Source: Bryobacterales bacterium (GTDB lineage: Bacteria; Acidobacteriota; Terriglobia; Bryobacterales; Bryobacteraceae). From it: a stretch of 64,000 bases of DNA. The notes under the pieces were generated by a model that saw only the letters and a program-made list of their open reading frames with translations, ran no database searches and was not told where the DNA came from. Shown here one piece after another: positions 6,618 to 16,831 of the stretch (position 1 is the first letter of the stretch; each line of letters begins with the position of its first letter). The DNA lies in the NCBI GenBank assembly GCA_003167495.1, contig PMSX01000384.1, forward strand, positions 6,088 through 70,087, written 5' to 3'. A program made the translations under genes and the position numbers.

Positions 6618-9302
6618 ATGTCCATTTGGCGTCAACTGTCGCGTGGTCTGCGCACTTTGACGAACCGCCGACTCGCTGATCAGGATGTTGCTGACGAGGT
6701 CGAGAGCTACATGGCACAGGCGGCGGAGGAGTTGGAGGCCAATGGGATGTCTCCCGATGAGGCACGCCGCGCCGTACGGCTGCACCTCGGCAATGCAACG
6801 ACTGCCCGGGAACAAGTGCGCTCCTATGGATGGGAGAACGTCGTCTCGGCGTGCGTTTCAGATTTGCGATACGCCGCTCGTCGCTTGAGTTACAACCCCG
6901 GTTTCACGGCCGTATGCGTGCTCACGCTGGCTGTCGGCATCGGGGCGAACAGCGCGATCTTTAGCGTGATCAATGGCATTCTTTTGAAGCCATTGCCGTA
7001 TCACAACCCGGATGAACTGATTGATTTGCTTCACACGGCCCCCGGTGTGAAATTCCCCGATGCCAACCCGGCTCCGTTTCTTTATTTCACCTATCGCGAA
7101 CAAGGGAAAACATTCCAAAGCGTTGGCTTGTATGCTCAAACGTCCGGCCAGGTCAGGGGACTCGCCGAGCCGGAAGAAGCGCAGTATCTCGGTGTGACTG
7201 CGGAAATTCTCCCGATGCTGGGTGTCGAGCCTGAGTTGGGACGCTGGTTTTCAGAGAAAGACGATGCGCCCGGCAGCCCGCCGGCGATGGTTCTGATGCA
7301 AGGCTGGTGGGAAAAGCGGTTCGGCGGCGATCGTTCGGTGATCGGTCGCCAAGTGACGGTGGACGGCACTTCACGCCAAATCATTGGCGTGATGCCGGCT
7401 CGTTTTCGGTTTCTGGATACCAATCCGGCGTTCCTGATTCCCATGCAGTTCGACCGCAATAAGGCCATTCTGGGCGAGTTCGGCATTCCGGGAATGGCCC
7501 GGCTTAAGCCCGGCGCAACGATCGAACAAGCAAGTGCAGACATCGCACGCATGATTCCGATTGCGCTACACAGTTTCCCTCCGTCTCCGGGGTTGACGGT
7601 GAAGGTATTTGAAGATGTGCAACTAGCTCCGAAGCTGAGATCGCTAAAACAACTTCTGGTGGGCGACATCGGCAAAACGTTATGGGTGCTGATGGGAACG
7701 CTCGGCTTCGTTTTGCTGATCGCTTGCGCGAACGTAGCGAATCTGTTGCTGGTTCGAGCGGAAGGGCGGCACCACGAACTAGCCATCCGCGCGGCACTGG
7801 GAGCCAGTCGGCGCCATATTGTACGGGAGTTGTTGACGGAAAGTGTCTTGCTGGGGCTGCTCGGCGGCGCGCTTGGTTTGGGCTTGGCCTACGGCGCGCT
7901 TCGAATACTGGTAGCGATGGCTCCAGCACAGCTACCACGTTTGCACGAAATTTCAATCGATCCCGCCGTGGTTCTGTTCACCTTTGCGGCCGCGACGCTC
8001 GCGGGCGTATCGTTCGGCACAATTCCCGCGATCAGATATGCGGGTGCTCGAACTTCAACCGCTCTGAGTAGCGGAGGGCGAACGTCTTCGCAGTCCAGGG
8101 AACGGCACAGGGCAAATAACGCATTGGTAGTGGTGCAGGTTGCGCTCGCGCTCGTGCTGCTGATTGGCTCCGGATTGATGATCCGTACGTTTCAAACGCT
8201 GCGACTTGTTGATCCGGGATTTGATCCAAAAGACGCCCTCACCATCCGTATCACTATTCCACCAACGGCAGTGAAAGATCCAGAGGCCGTGATGCGGTTA
8301 GAGCAGGGCATCCTTGAAAACATTCGCGCTATCCCCGGCGTGACGTCGGCCGGGATCACCACGGTTGTTCCGACGGAGGCATCGACTGGCGCCCGGCAGG
8401 TTTACGCGCGCGATAAAGTTTACCGATCTGTGCCGCCGCTGCGGCGATTAAAATTCATCTCACCCGGACTCCTGACCAGCATGCGCAACCGGCTGGTTGC
8501 CGGCCGCGACTTCACGTGGACCGATACCTACGAGCGCCATCCGGTAGCGATGGTATCGGAAAATCTCGCGCGCGAACTATGGGGTGATCCGCGTTCTGCG
8601 ATTGGCAAACAGATTAATGCCAACCCCAAAGACCTCTGGCGCGAAGTCATTGGTGTGGTCCAAGATGAGCGCGAGGATGGCGTCCAACTGGAGGCGCCGG
8701 CCGTGGCGTACTATCCACTCCTGATGGACGATTTCGATGGCCAGAAGTTTGGAGTCGTGCGCGCCGTTTCCTATATCGTGCGAAGCAATCGGGTGGGTTC
8801 GCGAAGTCTGATTTCAGATGTGCAACATGCCGCCCTGTCGTTGAGTGAGGCTCTTCCACTGGGAACAGTGCGCACCCTTCAGGAGATTTACGACAAATCG
8901 TTCGCGCGTACCGCATTCACGCTGGTGATGCTGGCGATCGCCGGCGCTATGGCTCTGTTGATTGGACTCGTCGGAATTTACGGTGTGATCTCATACTCAG
9001 TGTCGCGGCGTTTGCGCGAGATCGGAATTCGCACGGCGTTGGGCGCCCGTCCCCAAGACGTGGCGCGCCTATTTGTCGCCCGCGGCTTCGTGCTGGCGCT
9101 CATCGGTGTGGGCTGCGGATTAGCAGGCGCAGTTGCTCTGACGCGGCTTCTCGTGTCGCTTCTATTCAACGTAAGCCCGCTCGATCCGTTAACCTACGCT
9201 GCGGCCTCTCTGGGCTTGCTGATAGCTGCAGTCTTTGCAACCTTTATGCCAACCCTTCGCGCGATGGGCGTCGACCCAATCGAAGCTCTGCGTGTGGAAT
9301 AG
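6618..9302 (+). CDS. ADOP family ABC transporter permease (MacB/FtsX-like, duplicated)
   Basis: Acidobacterial duplicated orphan permease of 894 residues. It begins with a short cytoplasmic N-terminal region (residues ~1-75, MSIWRQLSRGLR...) and has two MacB-periplasmic-core plus FtsX-domain halves. The first membrane helix is near residues 95-115 (TAVCVLTLAVGIGANSAIF), the first FtsX block near 355-460, and a second MacB core and FtsX block run to the C-terminus, ending in the typical RAMGVDPIEALRVE. No ATPase gene is adjacent, hence 'orphan'. Substrate is unknown. It starts 3 bases after padR. Confidence 0.93.
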   Translation: MSIWRQLSRGLRTLTNRRLADQDVADEVESYMAQAAEELEANGMSPDEARRAVRLHLGNATTAREQVRSYGWENVVSACVSDLRYAARRLSYNPGFTAVCVLTLAVGIGANSAIFSVINGILLKPLPYHNPDELIDLLHTAPGVKFPDANPAPFLYFTYREQGKTFQSVGLYAQTSGQVRGLAEPEEAQYLGVTAEILPMLGVEPELGRWFSEKDDAPGSPPAMVLMQGWWEKRFGGDRSVIGRQVTVDGTSRQIIGVMPARFRFLDTNPAFLIPMQFDRNKAILGEFGIPGMARLKPGATIEQASADIARMIPIALHSFPPSPGLTVKVFEDVQLAPKLRSLKQLLVGDIGKTLWVLMGTLGFVLLIACANVANLLLVRAEGRHHELAIRAALGASRRHIVRELLTESVLLGLLGGALGLGLAYGALRILVAMAPAQLPRLHEISIDPAVVLFTFAAATLAGVSFGTIPAIRYAGARTSTALSSGGRTSSQSRERHRANNALVVVQVALALVLLIGSGLMIRTFQTLRLVDPGFDPKDALTIRITIPPTAVKDPEAVMRLEQGILENIRAIPGVTSAGITTVVPTEASTGARQVYARDKVYRSVPPLRRLKFISPGLLTSMRNRLVAGRDFTWTDTYERHPVAMVSENLARELWGDPRSAIGKQINANPKDLWREVIGVVQDEREDGVQLEAPAVAYYPLLMDDFDGQKFGVVRAVSYIVRSNRVGSRSLISDVQHAALSLSEALPLGTVRTLQEIYDKSFARTAFTLVMLAIAGAMALLIGLVGIYGVISYSVSRRLREIGIRTALGARPQDVARLFVARGFVLALIGVGCGLAGAVALTRLLVSLLFNVSPLDPLTYAAASLGLLIAAVFATFMPTLRAMGVDPIEALRVE

Positions 9303-9396
9303 GCGTGGGGGCTTCGTATCTTTTCGAGGAGACGCTCTGGTTGCTCACGATCGGTATTTGTGGTTCGCAGTTATGCATCGAGAAGAAAGAGATCCC

Positions 9397-10074
9397 ATGT
9401 TCCATAAGCCATTTAGAGTTTTCAAGCGCGCGTTACTACTGTTGACCATCTGCGCAGCCCCGCTAGCGCCCAACATCGCGGCAGACGACCCTGCTAAGCC
9501 TGCTCAGGTTGCCGAGGCGGCACTGCCGGCTGCCGGGACATACCAGATCGATCCGGTCCATAGTTTTGCGTATTTCAGCGCTTGGCACCATATAGTCGGT
9601 GTCGTACGTGGCAGGTTCGACAAAGTTACGGGAACCATAACGGCGTCTGCGGACCCGGCTGCATGCGCTGTCGATGTCACGATTGCTACGTACAGCATCA
9701 GTACGCAGAACAGCATGCGCGATGACGATCTTCGCGGCCCGGACTTTTTCAACGTCACCCAATTTCCCACCATGACATACCGCGGTAATGGCATCCGCCG
9801 TGTGCCGGACGGTGCATGGATTATGGACGGCGCGTTGACCATCCGTGGCATCACCAAGGTGGTACCAATGCGTTTCAGTTTCAAGGGAATTTTCCGAGAT
9901 ATGCCACCGGGCGCCCCGGCGCGCGCGGCCTTTCATGGCACAGCAGCCACGAAGCGTGCCGATTTTGGGATGATTCGCGACAATATAGCTGAACTCGGCG
10001 TTCCTCCGGCTCCCGGTGAGGATGTCGAGATTCAAATTGACGTTGAAGCGAACGCCACCCCCCCTCGAAAGTGA
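9397..10074 (+). CDS. YceI family periplasmic lipid-binding protein
   Basis: YceI-domain protein, 225 residues from the ATG at 9397. A hydrophobic signal peptide (RALLLLTICAAPLAPNIAA) is followed by the YceI lipocalin-like domain: YQIDPVHSFAYFSAWHH, then GRFDKVTGTI and LTIRGITK with a long C-terminal strand series. YceI proteins bind polyprenyl-type lipids in the periplasm. The frame is open upstream to 9235, inside the ADOP gene, but the signal peptide places the start at 9397 (or 9373). Confidence 0.88.
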   Translation: MFHKPFRVFKRALLLLTICAAPLAPNIAADDPAKPAQVAEAALPAAGTYQIDPVHSFAYFSAWHHIVGVVRGRFDKVTGTITASADPAACAVDVTIATYSISTQNSMRDDDLRGPDFFNVTQFPTMTYRGNGIRRVPDGAWIMDGALTIRGITKVVPMRFSFKGIFRDMPPGAPARAAFHGTAATKRADFGMIRDNIAELGVPPAPGEDVEIQIDVEANATPPRK

Positions 10075-10361
10075 ACCGGGTGTACTTGACCAACGTGATT
10101 CTGGATGGGTGCGAACCCTCTCCGGCCTGTCATTTGTTGCCAACGCTTTCTGTTTAGGTGACCCACGGTCCCGGACAGCATCGGGAATTGGGGTTCGGGG
10201 ATGTCGCGGACGGCCGGAAACACAAGACTGACGGCAATGGCAGCCAACATAATCTGAGTCTTTTGCGACCACGCTCGGTAATTAGTCTTTGAAAGGACAC
10301 AGCGAGCGGCGTTGCTGGAGGCTTCCATTCCCGATCAACTCTTCCCGCATTATGAAGCCAA

Positions 10362-10856
10362 GTGAGTCCTAGATTTCTGAACTCTGATCCCGCGACGAGG
10401 TCCGCATCGGCCCAGGCGTGGGTCACAATTGGAGGCGCGCTTTTCGTTGTAGCTTTGGGGGTATCGGCTCTCGCTGTCCCCCAGCTTCGGCTTCTTCATC
10501 TCCTTCAAGCATTCATTTACGTCGCGGTGGTGATTCTCGCGCGTCGCAACAATCTCTTTGCCTTGGGCGCAGGCTTCACAATCGCGGTTGTCTGGAACTG
10601 TCTGGAGATCTTCCTCGCCCATCTCATGCAGGCGGGTGTGGTCATGTTTGGGTCTTTTCTGCGCACGGGTCATGTAGACCACCTTGAAACGATGATGGTG
10701 CCCCTCGGTGGTATCGGGCACTTCGTTTTAATCATCGCCTGCCTGGCGCTTTTCAATCAGACGACGGACAACAAAAAGTGGTGGAAGTTTCTTGCTGGTA
10801 GCGTGCTGGTGCTTGGGTACTTCGCCGTCATCGTCGCTATCGCCCGGCCGCGCTAG
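10362..10856 (+). CDS. hypothetical four-helix membrane protein
   Basis: A 164-residue protein starting at GTG. It has about four hydrophobic helices (residues ~20-42, 45-62, 68-90, 110-130 and a last one near 140-160) and short polar loops, including GHVDHLETMMVPLGGIGHF. I do not recognise the family. It stands alone between YceI and a 390-base gap, and the start codon is uncertain. Confidence 0.6.
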   Translation: MSPRFLNSDPATRSASAQAWVTIGGALFVVALGVSALAVPQLRLLHLLQAFIYVAVVILARRNNLFALGAGFTIAVVWNCLEIFLAHLMQAGVVMFGSFLRTGHVDHLETMMVPLGGIGHFVLIIACLALFNQTTDNKKWWKFLAGSVLVLGYFAVIVAIARPR

Positions 10857-11248
10857 CAGTACCCGCCGCACGTGCTGCACGAGTCGACACGATGCAAGCA
10901 CTGGTGGATTCCCCCTTTCGCTACCAAGCCCACTTGGCGGGGCAACTCGAATACCGCCGATCAAGGACCATCCCGATAAGATCGCGAGTGACGGCGCAGG
11001 CTTTACTAATCGCGCCTAGCTTGAACTTGACCCGCTTCTAAGGCTTCGGAAACCGCTTCAAAGTTCAGAGACTTGGAAACTGGGACTCCTAGTTTGGCTG
11101 GCCTACGGTGATCAACCGAGCGTGCGGATGATCGGACGGACGATGGCGCCTCCCGGCGCAGATGATGTTGCTGGGCCGGCCCAAAGTTCAAATTTCTATG
11201 TTTTCAAATGATCGTTGACAACCAAGTCAAACACCCATAAGCAACGGT
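10857..11248. other. intergenic region with nothing recognised
   Basis: About 390 bases between the membrane protein and the convergent OmpA-like gene. I see no credible gene, terminator or repeat in it. Confidence 0.5.
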
Positions 11249-12232
11249 TCACCACTTCACCAGCTCCACTCGCCGGTTCTTAGCCCTGCCGTCTTCCGTT
11301 TCGTTCGACCCGACGGGCGAATAAGGACCGCATCCGAAGGAGGACAGGAGGCTGGCAGGCACACCATAGCTGGAAATTAAGGCTCGCACTACGCTTGCAG
11401 CGCGGCGGCGGCTAAGGTCAAGGTTGTACTCGGGCGTTCCCTGATTGTCGGTGTGTCCAACAACTTGAAGTTTCAATTTTGGGTTCGCGGTCAGAAGCTT
11501 CGCAATTTCCTGAAGGGTGGGCTGGGAATCGGCGCGCAGAGAGTCCTTGTCGTTATCGAAGTACACGCCATATAGAGTGACTTTTCCGCTTTCGACTATA
11601 GCTTTTGACATGTCGTCGGCGTTGACAAACGTCATTCTTGTTTCCATCTTTTCGGGCGCAACAACAATCAATTGCGCAATGGCGCGATCCTTCGTTACGC
11701 TGCCGCGAAGTCTGTCGGGCATGTTACCGTCGCGAAATACAGTTACAAAAACGTAATAGTAAATGGGTGTCGCATCTTTGGACTTAGCGACCAGAACGCG
11801 CTCCTGGCTTTCGTTGTACGCCAAGATGTCTCCGATATCGCTGTCTTTTTCCACCTGAGCGAACCCGGGTCCAAACCATCCCCTGTCACCAGCTCCCTTT
11901 TCGTAAAGGGTTATTAGACCCAGGCGCTGAAACTCCTGCTTGTAGTTGCGAAATAACTCCGTGTTCGTACGGCCAGTGGGTGCCAAATAAGTATAGAAAC
12001 TCACCAGTCCCTCAATCTTTAGGCTCTTCTGGTACTTGGGCGTGGTCACGTCGGTAGGAGGGCCAAGAGGGAGCAGAAATTCATCGAATTTTGGTTCGCG
12101 GTAGCCGATGATTTCGCTTCCTTCGTAGCGCTTCATGCCGGCGGGATCTTTCGAACCGGGAATATCCGCCGCCAGAGTTACGATTGCAAAACTCAGGCTT
12201 AACAGAAAAGGGCCAAGCAGTCGATTTGTCAT
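11249..12232 (-). CDS. OmpA family protein (DUF4892-like N-terminus)
   Basis: Secreted protein of 327 residues with a signal peptide (residues 1-21, ending TLAAD). The middle region (about 50-200) resembles DUF4892, and a C-terminal OmpA peptidoglycan-binding domain (about 215-327) has the VVGHTDNQGTPEYNLDLSRRRA motif region and ends KNRRVELVKW. It is likely anchored to peptidoglycan in the periplasm. A near-perfect palindrome lies at 12248-12264, just upstream of its start. Confidence 0.87.
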   Translation of the reverse strand: MTNRLLGPFLLSLSFAIVTLAADIPGSKDPAGMKRYEGSEIIGYREPKFDEFLLPLGPPTDVTTPKYQKSLKIEGLVSFYTYLAPTGRTNTELFRNYKQEFQRLGLITLYEKGAGDRGWFGPGFAQVEKDSDIGDILAYNESQERVLVAKSKDATPIYYYVFVTVFRDGNMPDRLRGSVTKDRAIAQLIVVAPEKMETRMTFVNADDMSKAIVESGKVTLYGVYFDNDKDSLRADSQPTLQEIAKLLTANPKLKLQVVGHTDNQGTPEYNLDLSRRRAASVVRALISSYGVPASLLSSFGCGPYSPVGSNETEDGRAKNRRVELVKW

Positions 12233-12247
12233 GGTAATGTTCTGGTC

Positions 12248-12264
12248 TGCTTAATTTAAGCAGG
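12248..12264 (-). promoter_or_regulatory. palindrome upstream of OmpA-like gene
   Basis: Eight-base arms CTGCTTAA and TTAAGCAG flank a single central base, 15 bases upstream of the OmpA-like ATG at 12232. It could be an operator or an mRNA hairpin near the ribosome-binding region. Function is not shown by sequence. Confidence 0.3.
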
Positions 12265-12831
12265 ATCTAGCGTGCCACGGCAACTGATTGTGTGAAAGCG
12301 CCGTTTCGATTCACAAACCTCGAAAATATTTCAAATCCCCCTATCGCCCATACCCTCAGTCACTTACGCACCGCACTCCCCACAACCTTGCACCGGTCCG
12401 GCGGTATCCAAGCCAATCATCGAATTGGAAAGGGACATCACTTATGCAAACCACCAGCTGCCTGGCCGTTCGGGCAATTCTGCCGCGCTCAAACATCCGG
12501 CAAACCAACCGGCAAAATCCAATTTTCCGAAGGGCCAGAAACGGGAGTTTTTACCGCGCCTCCCTTATATTTTAAGGGGCGGTAAAAAGCCCCTCAAAAC
12601 CACCCCTCTCGCAACCGGCAAAAATCGCGGCAATTCGGCTCAGCAAATCGCCTTCAGCCTGCTATCTCCCAGCGCCCTTACTCGCAGTTCTACGAGCTTC
12701 TGTCTGGGGCAAATCATCGCCCCGCTGAATCAATCTCGTTCTCGCGCCGCAAGAATCTTTCCGCAGTACTGTAATAATCAGACACCCCTCCCGTCTTTAG
12801 TGCCGAGACTAACGGGAGGCGACTTACGCAA
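12265..12831. other. intergenic region upstream of the sigma operon
   Basis: About 570 bases before the sigma factor. It contains the second copy of the dispersed repeat (12311-12435), followed by a stretch rich in CCGGCAAA-like words (around 12490-12620). Open frames across it lack a ribosome-binding site and any protein-like composition; I see no gene. Confidence 0.5.
12311..12435 (+). repeat. dispersed intergenic repeat, copy B
   Basis: Second copy of the repeat seen at 5332-5430, with the same block order: CGAAAATATTTCAAATCCCC, TATCGCC, TCAGTCACTTACG, CACAACC, then about 25 extra bases, then AATCATCGAATTGGAAAGG. It lies upstream of the sigma-factor operon. Confidence 0.6.
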
Positions 12832-12903
12832 CTGGCAGTTCAGGAACACGAGGTTGTTACGCAGCCAAACGAATTTAGCCGTATTTTTGAAGCGCATCAC
12901 GGA

Positions 12904-13353
12904 ATGATTTTCCGCACGGCTTATCGCATCACCGGCAACGCTGCCGACGCGGAGGACGTTCTACAAACCATTTTTCTGCGTTTGCTCCGCCAACCGGTCG
13001 GGGCCGCGCCGCTCGATCAGGAAGAAAGCTATTTGCGCCGCGCCGCGGTGAACGCCGCGCTCGACGTGATCCGGCAAAAGCAAGCCAGCCGCAGCGTGCC
13101 GCTCAATGAAGCCGCGGCGCGCACTGAACAACCGGTCTCTGAAACCGGCTTACAAGACTGTCTGCGGCGTGCGCTTCATACGCTCAGCGAACGGTCGGCC
13201 GAAATTTTTGCGCTGCGCTATTTCGAAGATTTAAGCAATCAGCAAATCGCCGCCGCCTTGGACATTTCGCAAGTGCTCGTCGCAGTATCTTTACATCGCT
13301 CGCGCCGGCAGTTGCAAAAAGAAATTCGTACGTGTATGGGAGGCAATCAATGA
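12904..13353 (+). CDS. RNA polymerase sigma factor, ECF (sigma-70) family
   Basis: ECF-type sigma factor. From the ATG at 12904 it is 149 residues. Region 2 reads FRTAYRITGNAADAEDVLQTIFLRLL (about 3-28); region 4 reads LSERSAEIFALRYFEDLSNQQIAAALDIS, followed by the recognition helix. In-frame codons upstream of 12904 encode NEFSRIFEAHHG, which matches the start of region 2 in this family, so the true start is probably upstream. The only plausible candidate is a CTG at 12832, downstream of GGGAGG (12814-12819). The stop overlaps the start of the anti-sigma/FecR gene (ATGA), so the two are translationally coupled. Confidence 0.9.
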   Translation: MIFRTAYRITGNAADAEDVLQTIFLRLLRQPVGAAPLDQEESYLRRAAVNAALDVIRQKQASRSVPLNEAAARTEQPVSETGLQDCLRRALHTLSERSAEIFALRYFEDLSNQQIAAALDISQVLVAVSLHRSRRQLQKEIRTCMGGNQ

Positions 13354-15899
13354 GTCAACATGAACTGGACGAAGCGTTAGCGAAAATTCGCAGCGAGCAA
13401 GTCAACGATGAAGTGGTAAAAAAGGCCGCCGGCCGCGTTTTCCGCAGCCTGTTCGATTCGGCGTTCATCGCCACCGAGCCAAGCGGAAAAATTCGCGGCT
13501 GTGCGGACGTGCGCGCTCTCATTCCCGCGTATCTGAACCGCACGCTCTCGGGCCCGCGCAGTTTGCTGCTCGAAGATCACGTACTCACGTGCGTCGATTG
13601 CCGTCACGCGTTGCACGACGCTCGGAGCGGAAGCGCCCCCGTGCGTCCGATTCCCATCAACCGTCCGCGCCGCAAGCATGTCCCCATGTTGGTCTGGGCA
13701 GCCGCGGCGGCGCTCGTTATCGGCATTGGTTTGGGCCTTACCGGCCGCTTGCCCGGCCAAAACACCTTGCGGGCCACTGTTGCCAGCGTCCAAGGCACCG
13801 TGTACAAAGTGACAGATCTCACCGTTTCCCTCGTCGAAGCCGGCCAAATTCTCAAAAATACGGACGAACTGCGCACCGCCAAGGGATCTCACGCCATTTT
13901 GCGCTTGGCGGGCGGCACCATAGTCGAAATCGCCGAACGCTCAGACGTCTCCTTGTCCGGCGGCTGGAGCGGTACATCGCTCAACCTGGAACGCGGTCAA
14001 ATGATTGTCGACACGCATAACCAATTGCAAAAGACCCTCACGGTCCGCAGTGGTGAGATGAACACTCCTGTGCGCGAAGGCGTTGTTGCCTTTGACCATG
14101 GAACAAAGGAATCTGTCGTAGCGGTAGCCCGCGGTTCTTTTCAGGTAACCACCGCGGCGGCCACCAAACAGCTCAAGGCTGGCGAGCTGTATGGCGGTGA
14201 GTTGCACACGGTCAACCTGCCCATTACCTCCGAATTCGCCTGGAGCGAAAAATCCGCTAGCTATATCGACTTGCTGAAACAACAGTTATCGGGTCTTCAG
14301 AAGGACATTCAGTCCATTCCGTCGCCTGGACTGCGCTATTCGTCCAACTTGCCGCAATACTTGCCGGCCGATACCTTCATTTACGCGGCCATTCCCAACC
14401 TGGGCGGCACCATCACCGAAGCCAAGAAGTTATTCGACAGCCGCTTAGCCGAAAGCGAGGCGCTGCGTGAGTGGTGGCAGCAGAAAGCCATCGCCAAAAA
14501 CGGCGAGTTCGATCATATCGTCGATCAAATTGCCGCCATCCACAGTTATCTGGGAGACGAAGTCGTCATCGCAGTTGGTGGCGACGTGGCTGGCTCGCAA
14601 GCTGGGCCCGTCTTCATGGCCGAAATCAAGCAGCCCGGTCTGGCCGGGTATCTGCAGTCGAATTTGCCGGCGAATGCCGAAGTGCAGATTGTGACCGCTG
14701 GCTCGCCCGTCAACGGCGGAAACAAACTCCTGGTTCAGATGGACAACAACATCCTGGTTGCGACATCTAGCGCAACCCAACTCCAACGCGTGGAAGCCAT
14801 CGTGCAAAAGCTCGCGCCTGGCGGCTTCAACAGCACACCGTTCTTCGCCCGCATCGAGAAGGTTTACCAAAACGGCGCTGGCTTCTTTTTAGCGGCTAAT
14901 CTGGAACAAATCACCGCTAAATCCGTAAATCAATCGAAGGCCGCCGTACCGGCTGGATTGGCAAATGTTCAATATCTTGTGCTGGAACGCAAAGGTGAGA
15001 GCGAGATGAGAGCCTCGCTTTCGTTTGATGGAGCACGTAACGGTGTCGCCTCGTGGCTCGGCACGCCCGGTCCGGCCGGTTCACTCGATTTCGTTTCGCC
15101 CGATGCCAATTTCGCCGCGTCCATCGTCATGAAGAATCCGCGGGTCATGATGCAGGAACTGCTGGGCATGGCCGGCGGCTCCGACCCAAACTTCACGCAA
15201 CAACTAAGTGCTTTCGAGGCGCACGCAGGTGTGAACCTGTTGGATGATGTGGCTGCTCCACTGGGAAGCGACGTGACGATTGCTATGGAAGGCATCACGC
15301 CGATTTTGGCTTTGGAAGTCTACGACCCCGGCAAATTACAGCAAACGTTAGGCGTGCTCACAGATAGCTTTAACCGGCAAGCCCCCGCCACGGCTGGCCG
15401 CCTCACCCTGGCAAGCAGTCAAGTAAACGGACGCACTTTCTTCTCCATCAGCAATTCGAAATCGCCTGCCTTAGCCGCGTACTACACATTTGTGGACGGC
15501 TACTTACTCGCTTCTTCGAGTCAAGCTAACGTGCTCACCGCGATTCAAAACAAGCAAACGGGGCACACGCTCGCCAGCTCTGACAATTTCATCGCAAAGC
15601 TGCCGGTCGATGGTTATCCGAATTTCTCGGCAATGGTTTACAGCAACTTGAGTCCGCTTGGAGATCTAGCCAAGCAGTTGCCGTCTTCCCAAAAGCAACA
15701 AGCTCTCTCCGGTCTTATCGCCAACAGCGGACCCGGCTTGGTCTGCGTGTACGGTGAAACAGACCGCATCGTGGCTGCTGCCAGAGGATCGTTCCTGGGA
15801 TTTGATTTAGGCACTTTAGTAGGTATCGAGGAAGGAAAACCACTGAAGACTATGATTGCCAATGCGCCCATCGGCACCCCAAAGGGGGTCGTCAACTGA
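13350..15899 (+). CDS. anti-sigma factor/FecR-domain protein with DUF3352-like periplasmic region
   Basis: Protein of 849 residues from ATG 13350, overlapping the sigma stop. N-terminal cytoplasmic segment: a zinc-binding anti-sigma (ZAS) motif, C51 and H77-x3-C81-x2-C84. One membrane helix at about 111-131. Then a FecR-type beta domain (about 140-290) and a large repeated periplasmic region (about 330-840) resembling DUF3352 ([20 protein letters not shown] and two similar halves). The architecture suggests a membrane-spanning sensor that holds the adjacent sigma factor and releases it on an envelope signal. The gene stop overlaps the proposed CTG start of the next ABC ATPase gene. Confidence 0.88.
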   Translation: MSQHELDEALAKIRSEQVNDEVVKKAAGRVFRSLFDSAFIATEPSGKIRGCADVRALIPAYLNRTLSGPRSLLLEDHVLTCVDCRHALHDARSGSAPVRPIPINRPRRKHVPMLVWAAAAALVIGIGLGLTGRLPGQNTLRATVASVQGTVYKVTDLTVSLVEAGQILKNTDELRTAKGSHAILRLAGGTIVEIAERSDVSLSGGWSGTSLNLERGQMIVDTHNQLQKTLTVRSGEMNTPVREGVVAFDHGTKESVVAVARGSFQVTTAAATKQLKAGELYGGELHTVNLPITSEFAWSEKSASYIDLLKQQLSGLQKDIQSIPSPGLRYSSNLPQYLPADTFIYAAIPNLGGTITEAKKLFDSRLAESEALREWWQQKAIAKNGEFDHIVDQIAAIHSYLGDEVVIAVGGDVAGSQAGPVFMAEIKQPGLAGYLQSNLPANAEVQIVTAGSPVNGGNKLLVQMDNNILVATSSATQLQRVEAIVQKLAPGGFNSTPFFARIEKVYQNGAGFFLAANLEQITAKSVNQSKAAVPAGLANVQYLVLERKGESEMRASLSFDGARNGVASWLGTPGPAGSLDFVSPDANFAASIVMKNPRVMMQELLGMAGGSDPNFTQQLSAFEAHAGVNLLDDVAAPLGSDVTIAMEGITPILALEVYDPGKLQQTLGVLTDSFNRQAPATAGRLTLASSQVNGRTFFSISNSKSPALAAYYTFVDGYLLASSSQANVLTAIQNKQTGHTLASSDNFIAKLPVDGYPNFSAMVYSNLSPLGDLAKQLPSSQKQQALSGLIANSGPGLVCVYGETDRIVAAARGSFLGFDLGTLVGIEEGKPLKTMIANAPIGTPKGVVN

Positions 15900-16831
15900 A
15901 CACGCAGCCTGTCATCGAACTGAACGCGCTGAGCGTCAAGCTAGGCAAGCACGAGGTTCTGCGCGACATCACTAGTTCGTTCACAGGGCGCACCATTGGT
16001 CTGCTCGGGCCCAACGGCGCGGGCAAATCCACTCTCATCAGCACGCTGCTGGGCTTTTGGCCAGTCACGTCAGGCTCGGCGCGCGTTCTGGGCTACGACG
16101 TCGCGCGTGAATCCAAACAGATTCGCGCGCTCGTCGGTTATATGCCGGAAAATGACGCCTTCATCAGCAGCATGACGGCGGTATCTTTCATCTGCATGAT
16201 GGCGGAACTTTCGGGATTGCCGGCTGAGCAGGCTCTCGAACGCGCACATGAAGCGCTCTTCTATGTGGGTTTAGGCGAGGCGCGCTATCGCAAGTTAGGC
16301 ACTTACTCGCTTGGCATGAAGCAATTGGCTAAACTCGCGCAAGCCATTGTTCACGGACCCAAGCTGCTCATCTTGGATGAGCCGACGAATGGCCTGGATC
16401 CGCCCGCTCGCCAGCGGATGATCCGCCTTGTGCGCGAAATGCGCGATACCGGCGAGATGCACATTGTCCTGTGCTCCCATCTTCTGCGCGATGTGGAAGA
16501 AACATGCGAGGAAGTGGTCATTCTCAAGCAGGGTAGAGTGGTCCATTACTCGAATCTGGAAAACGAACGGCGTCTGAACAAACGTTTTGTCGAACTCGAA
16601 CTGCACGGCGATATGAAAGACTTTGTGGCCGCCGTAGAGAGCTTGGGCTGTGAATCGGCCCCCGGCGCGCTGAACCGCCTGAAGGTTGTCCTGGACGACA
16701 AAACCGAAATCAGCGACATCTACCGCGTGGCGGCCGAACAGAACGTGCAACTCCGCCGCATGAACTTCCGGCGCGACACACTCGAAGAAATTTTCTTGAA
16801 AGCGATGGAGAACACCAATGGCCGTCTATAA
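15896..16831 (+). CDS. ABC transporter ATP-binding protein (CTG start)
   Basis: ATPase of an ABC-2 type exporter. The first ATG in frame is at 16142, but the frame is open upstream and encodes the essential N-terminal part, including Walker [10 protein letters not shown] at 16007-16033. I therefore place the start at CTG 15896, which overlaps the previous stop (CTGA), with a G-rich Shine-Dalgarno-like run at 15884-15888. This gives 311 residues beginning (M)[13 protein letters not shown]. The signature is the variant [12 protein letters not shown]; Walker B is [13 protein letters not shown]. The 3' end overlaps the permease gene by 14 bases. Confidence 0.9.
   Translation: MNTQPVIELNALSVKLGKHEVLRDITSSFTGRTIGLLGPNGAGKSTLISTLLGFWPVTSGSARVLGYDVARESKQIRALVGYMPENDAFISSMTAVSFICMMAELSGLPAEQALERAHEALFYVGLGEARYRKLGTYSLGMKQLAKLAQAIVHGPKLLILDEPTNGLDPPARQRMIRLVREMRDTGEMHIVLCSHLLRDVEETCEEVVILKQGRVVHYSNLENERRLNKRFVELELHGDMKDFVAAVESLGCESAPGALNRLKVVLDDKTEISDIYRVAAEQNVQLRRMNFRRDTLEEIFLKAMENTNGRL

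Noticed and set aside
10032-10328. Minus-strand frame of 98 codons with a hydrophobic stretch and PEPQFPML
   Set aside because: It overlaps the end of yceI, has no ribosome-binding site and matches no family I recognise.
11215-11220. TTGACA sequence as a promoter
   Set aside because: No matching -10 box and no plus-strand gene downstream.
12425-12907. Plus-strand frame of 160 codons before the sigma factor
   Set aside because: Low-complexity composition over repeat sequence, no ribosome-binding site, and it ends inside the sigma gene in another frame.
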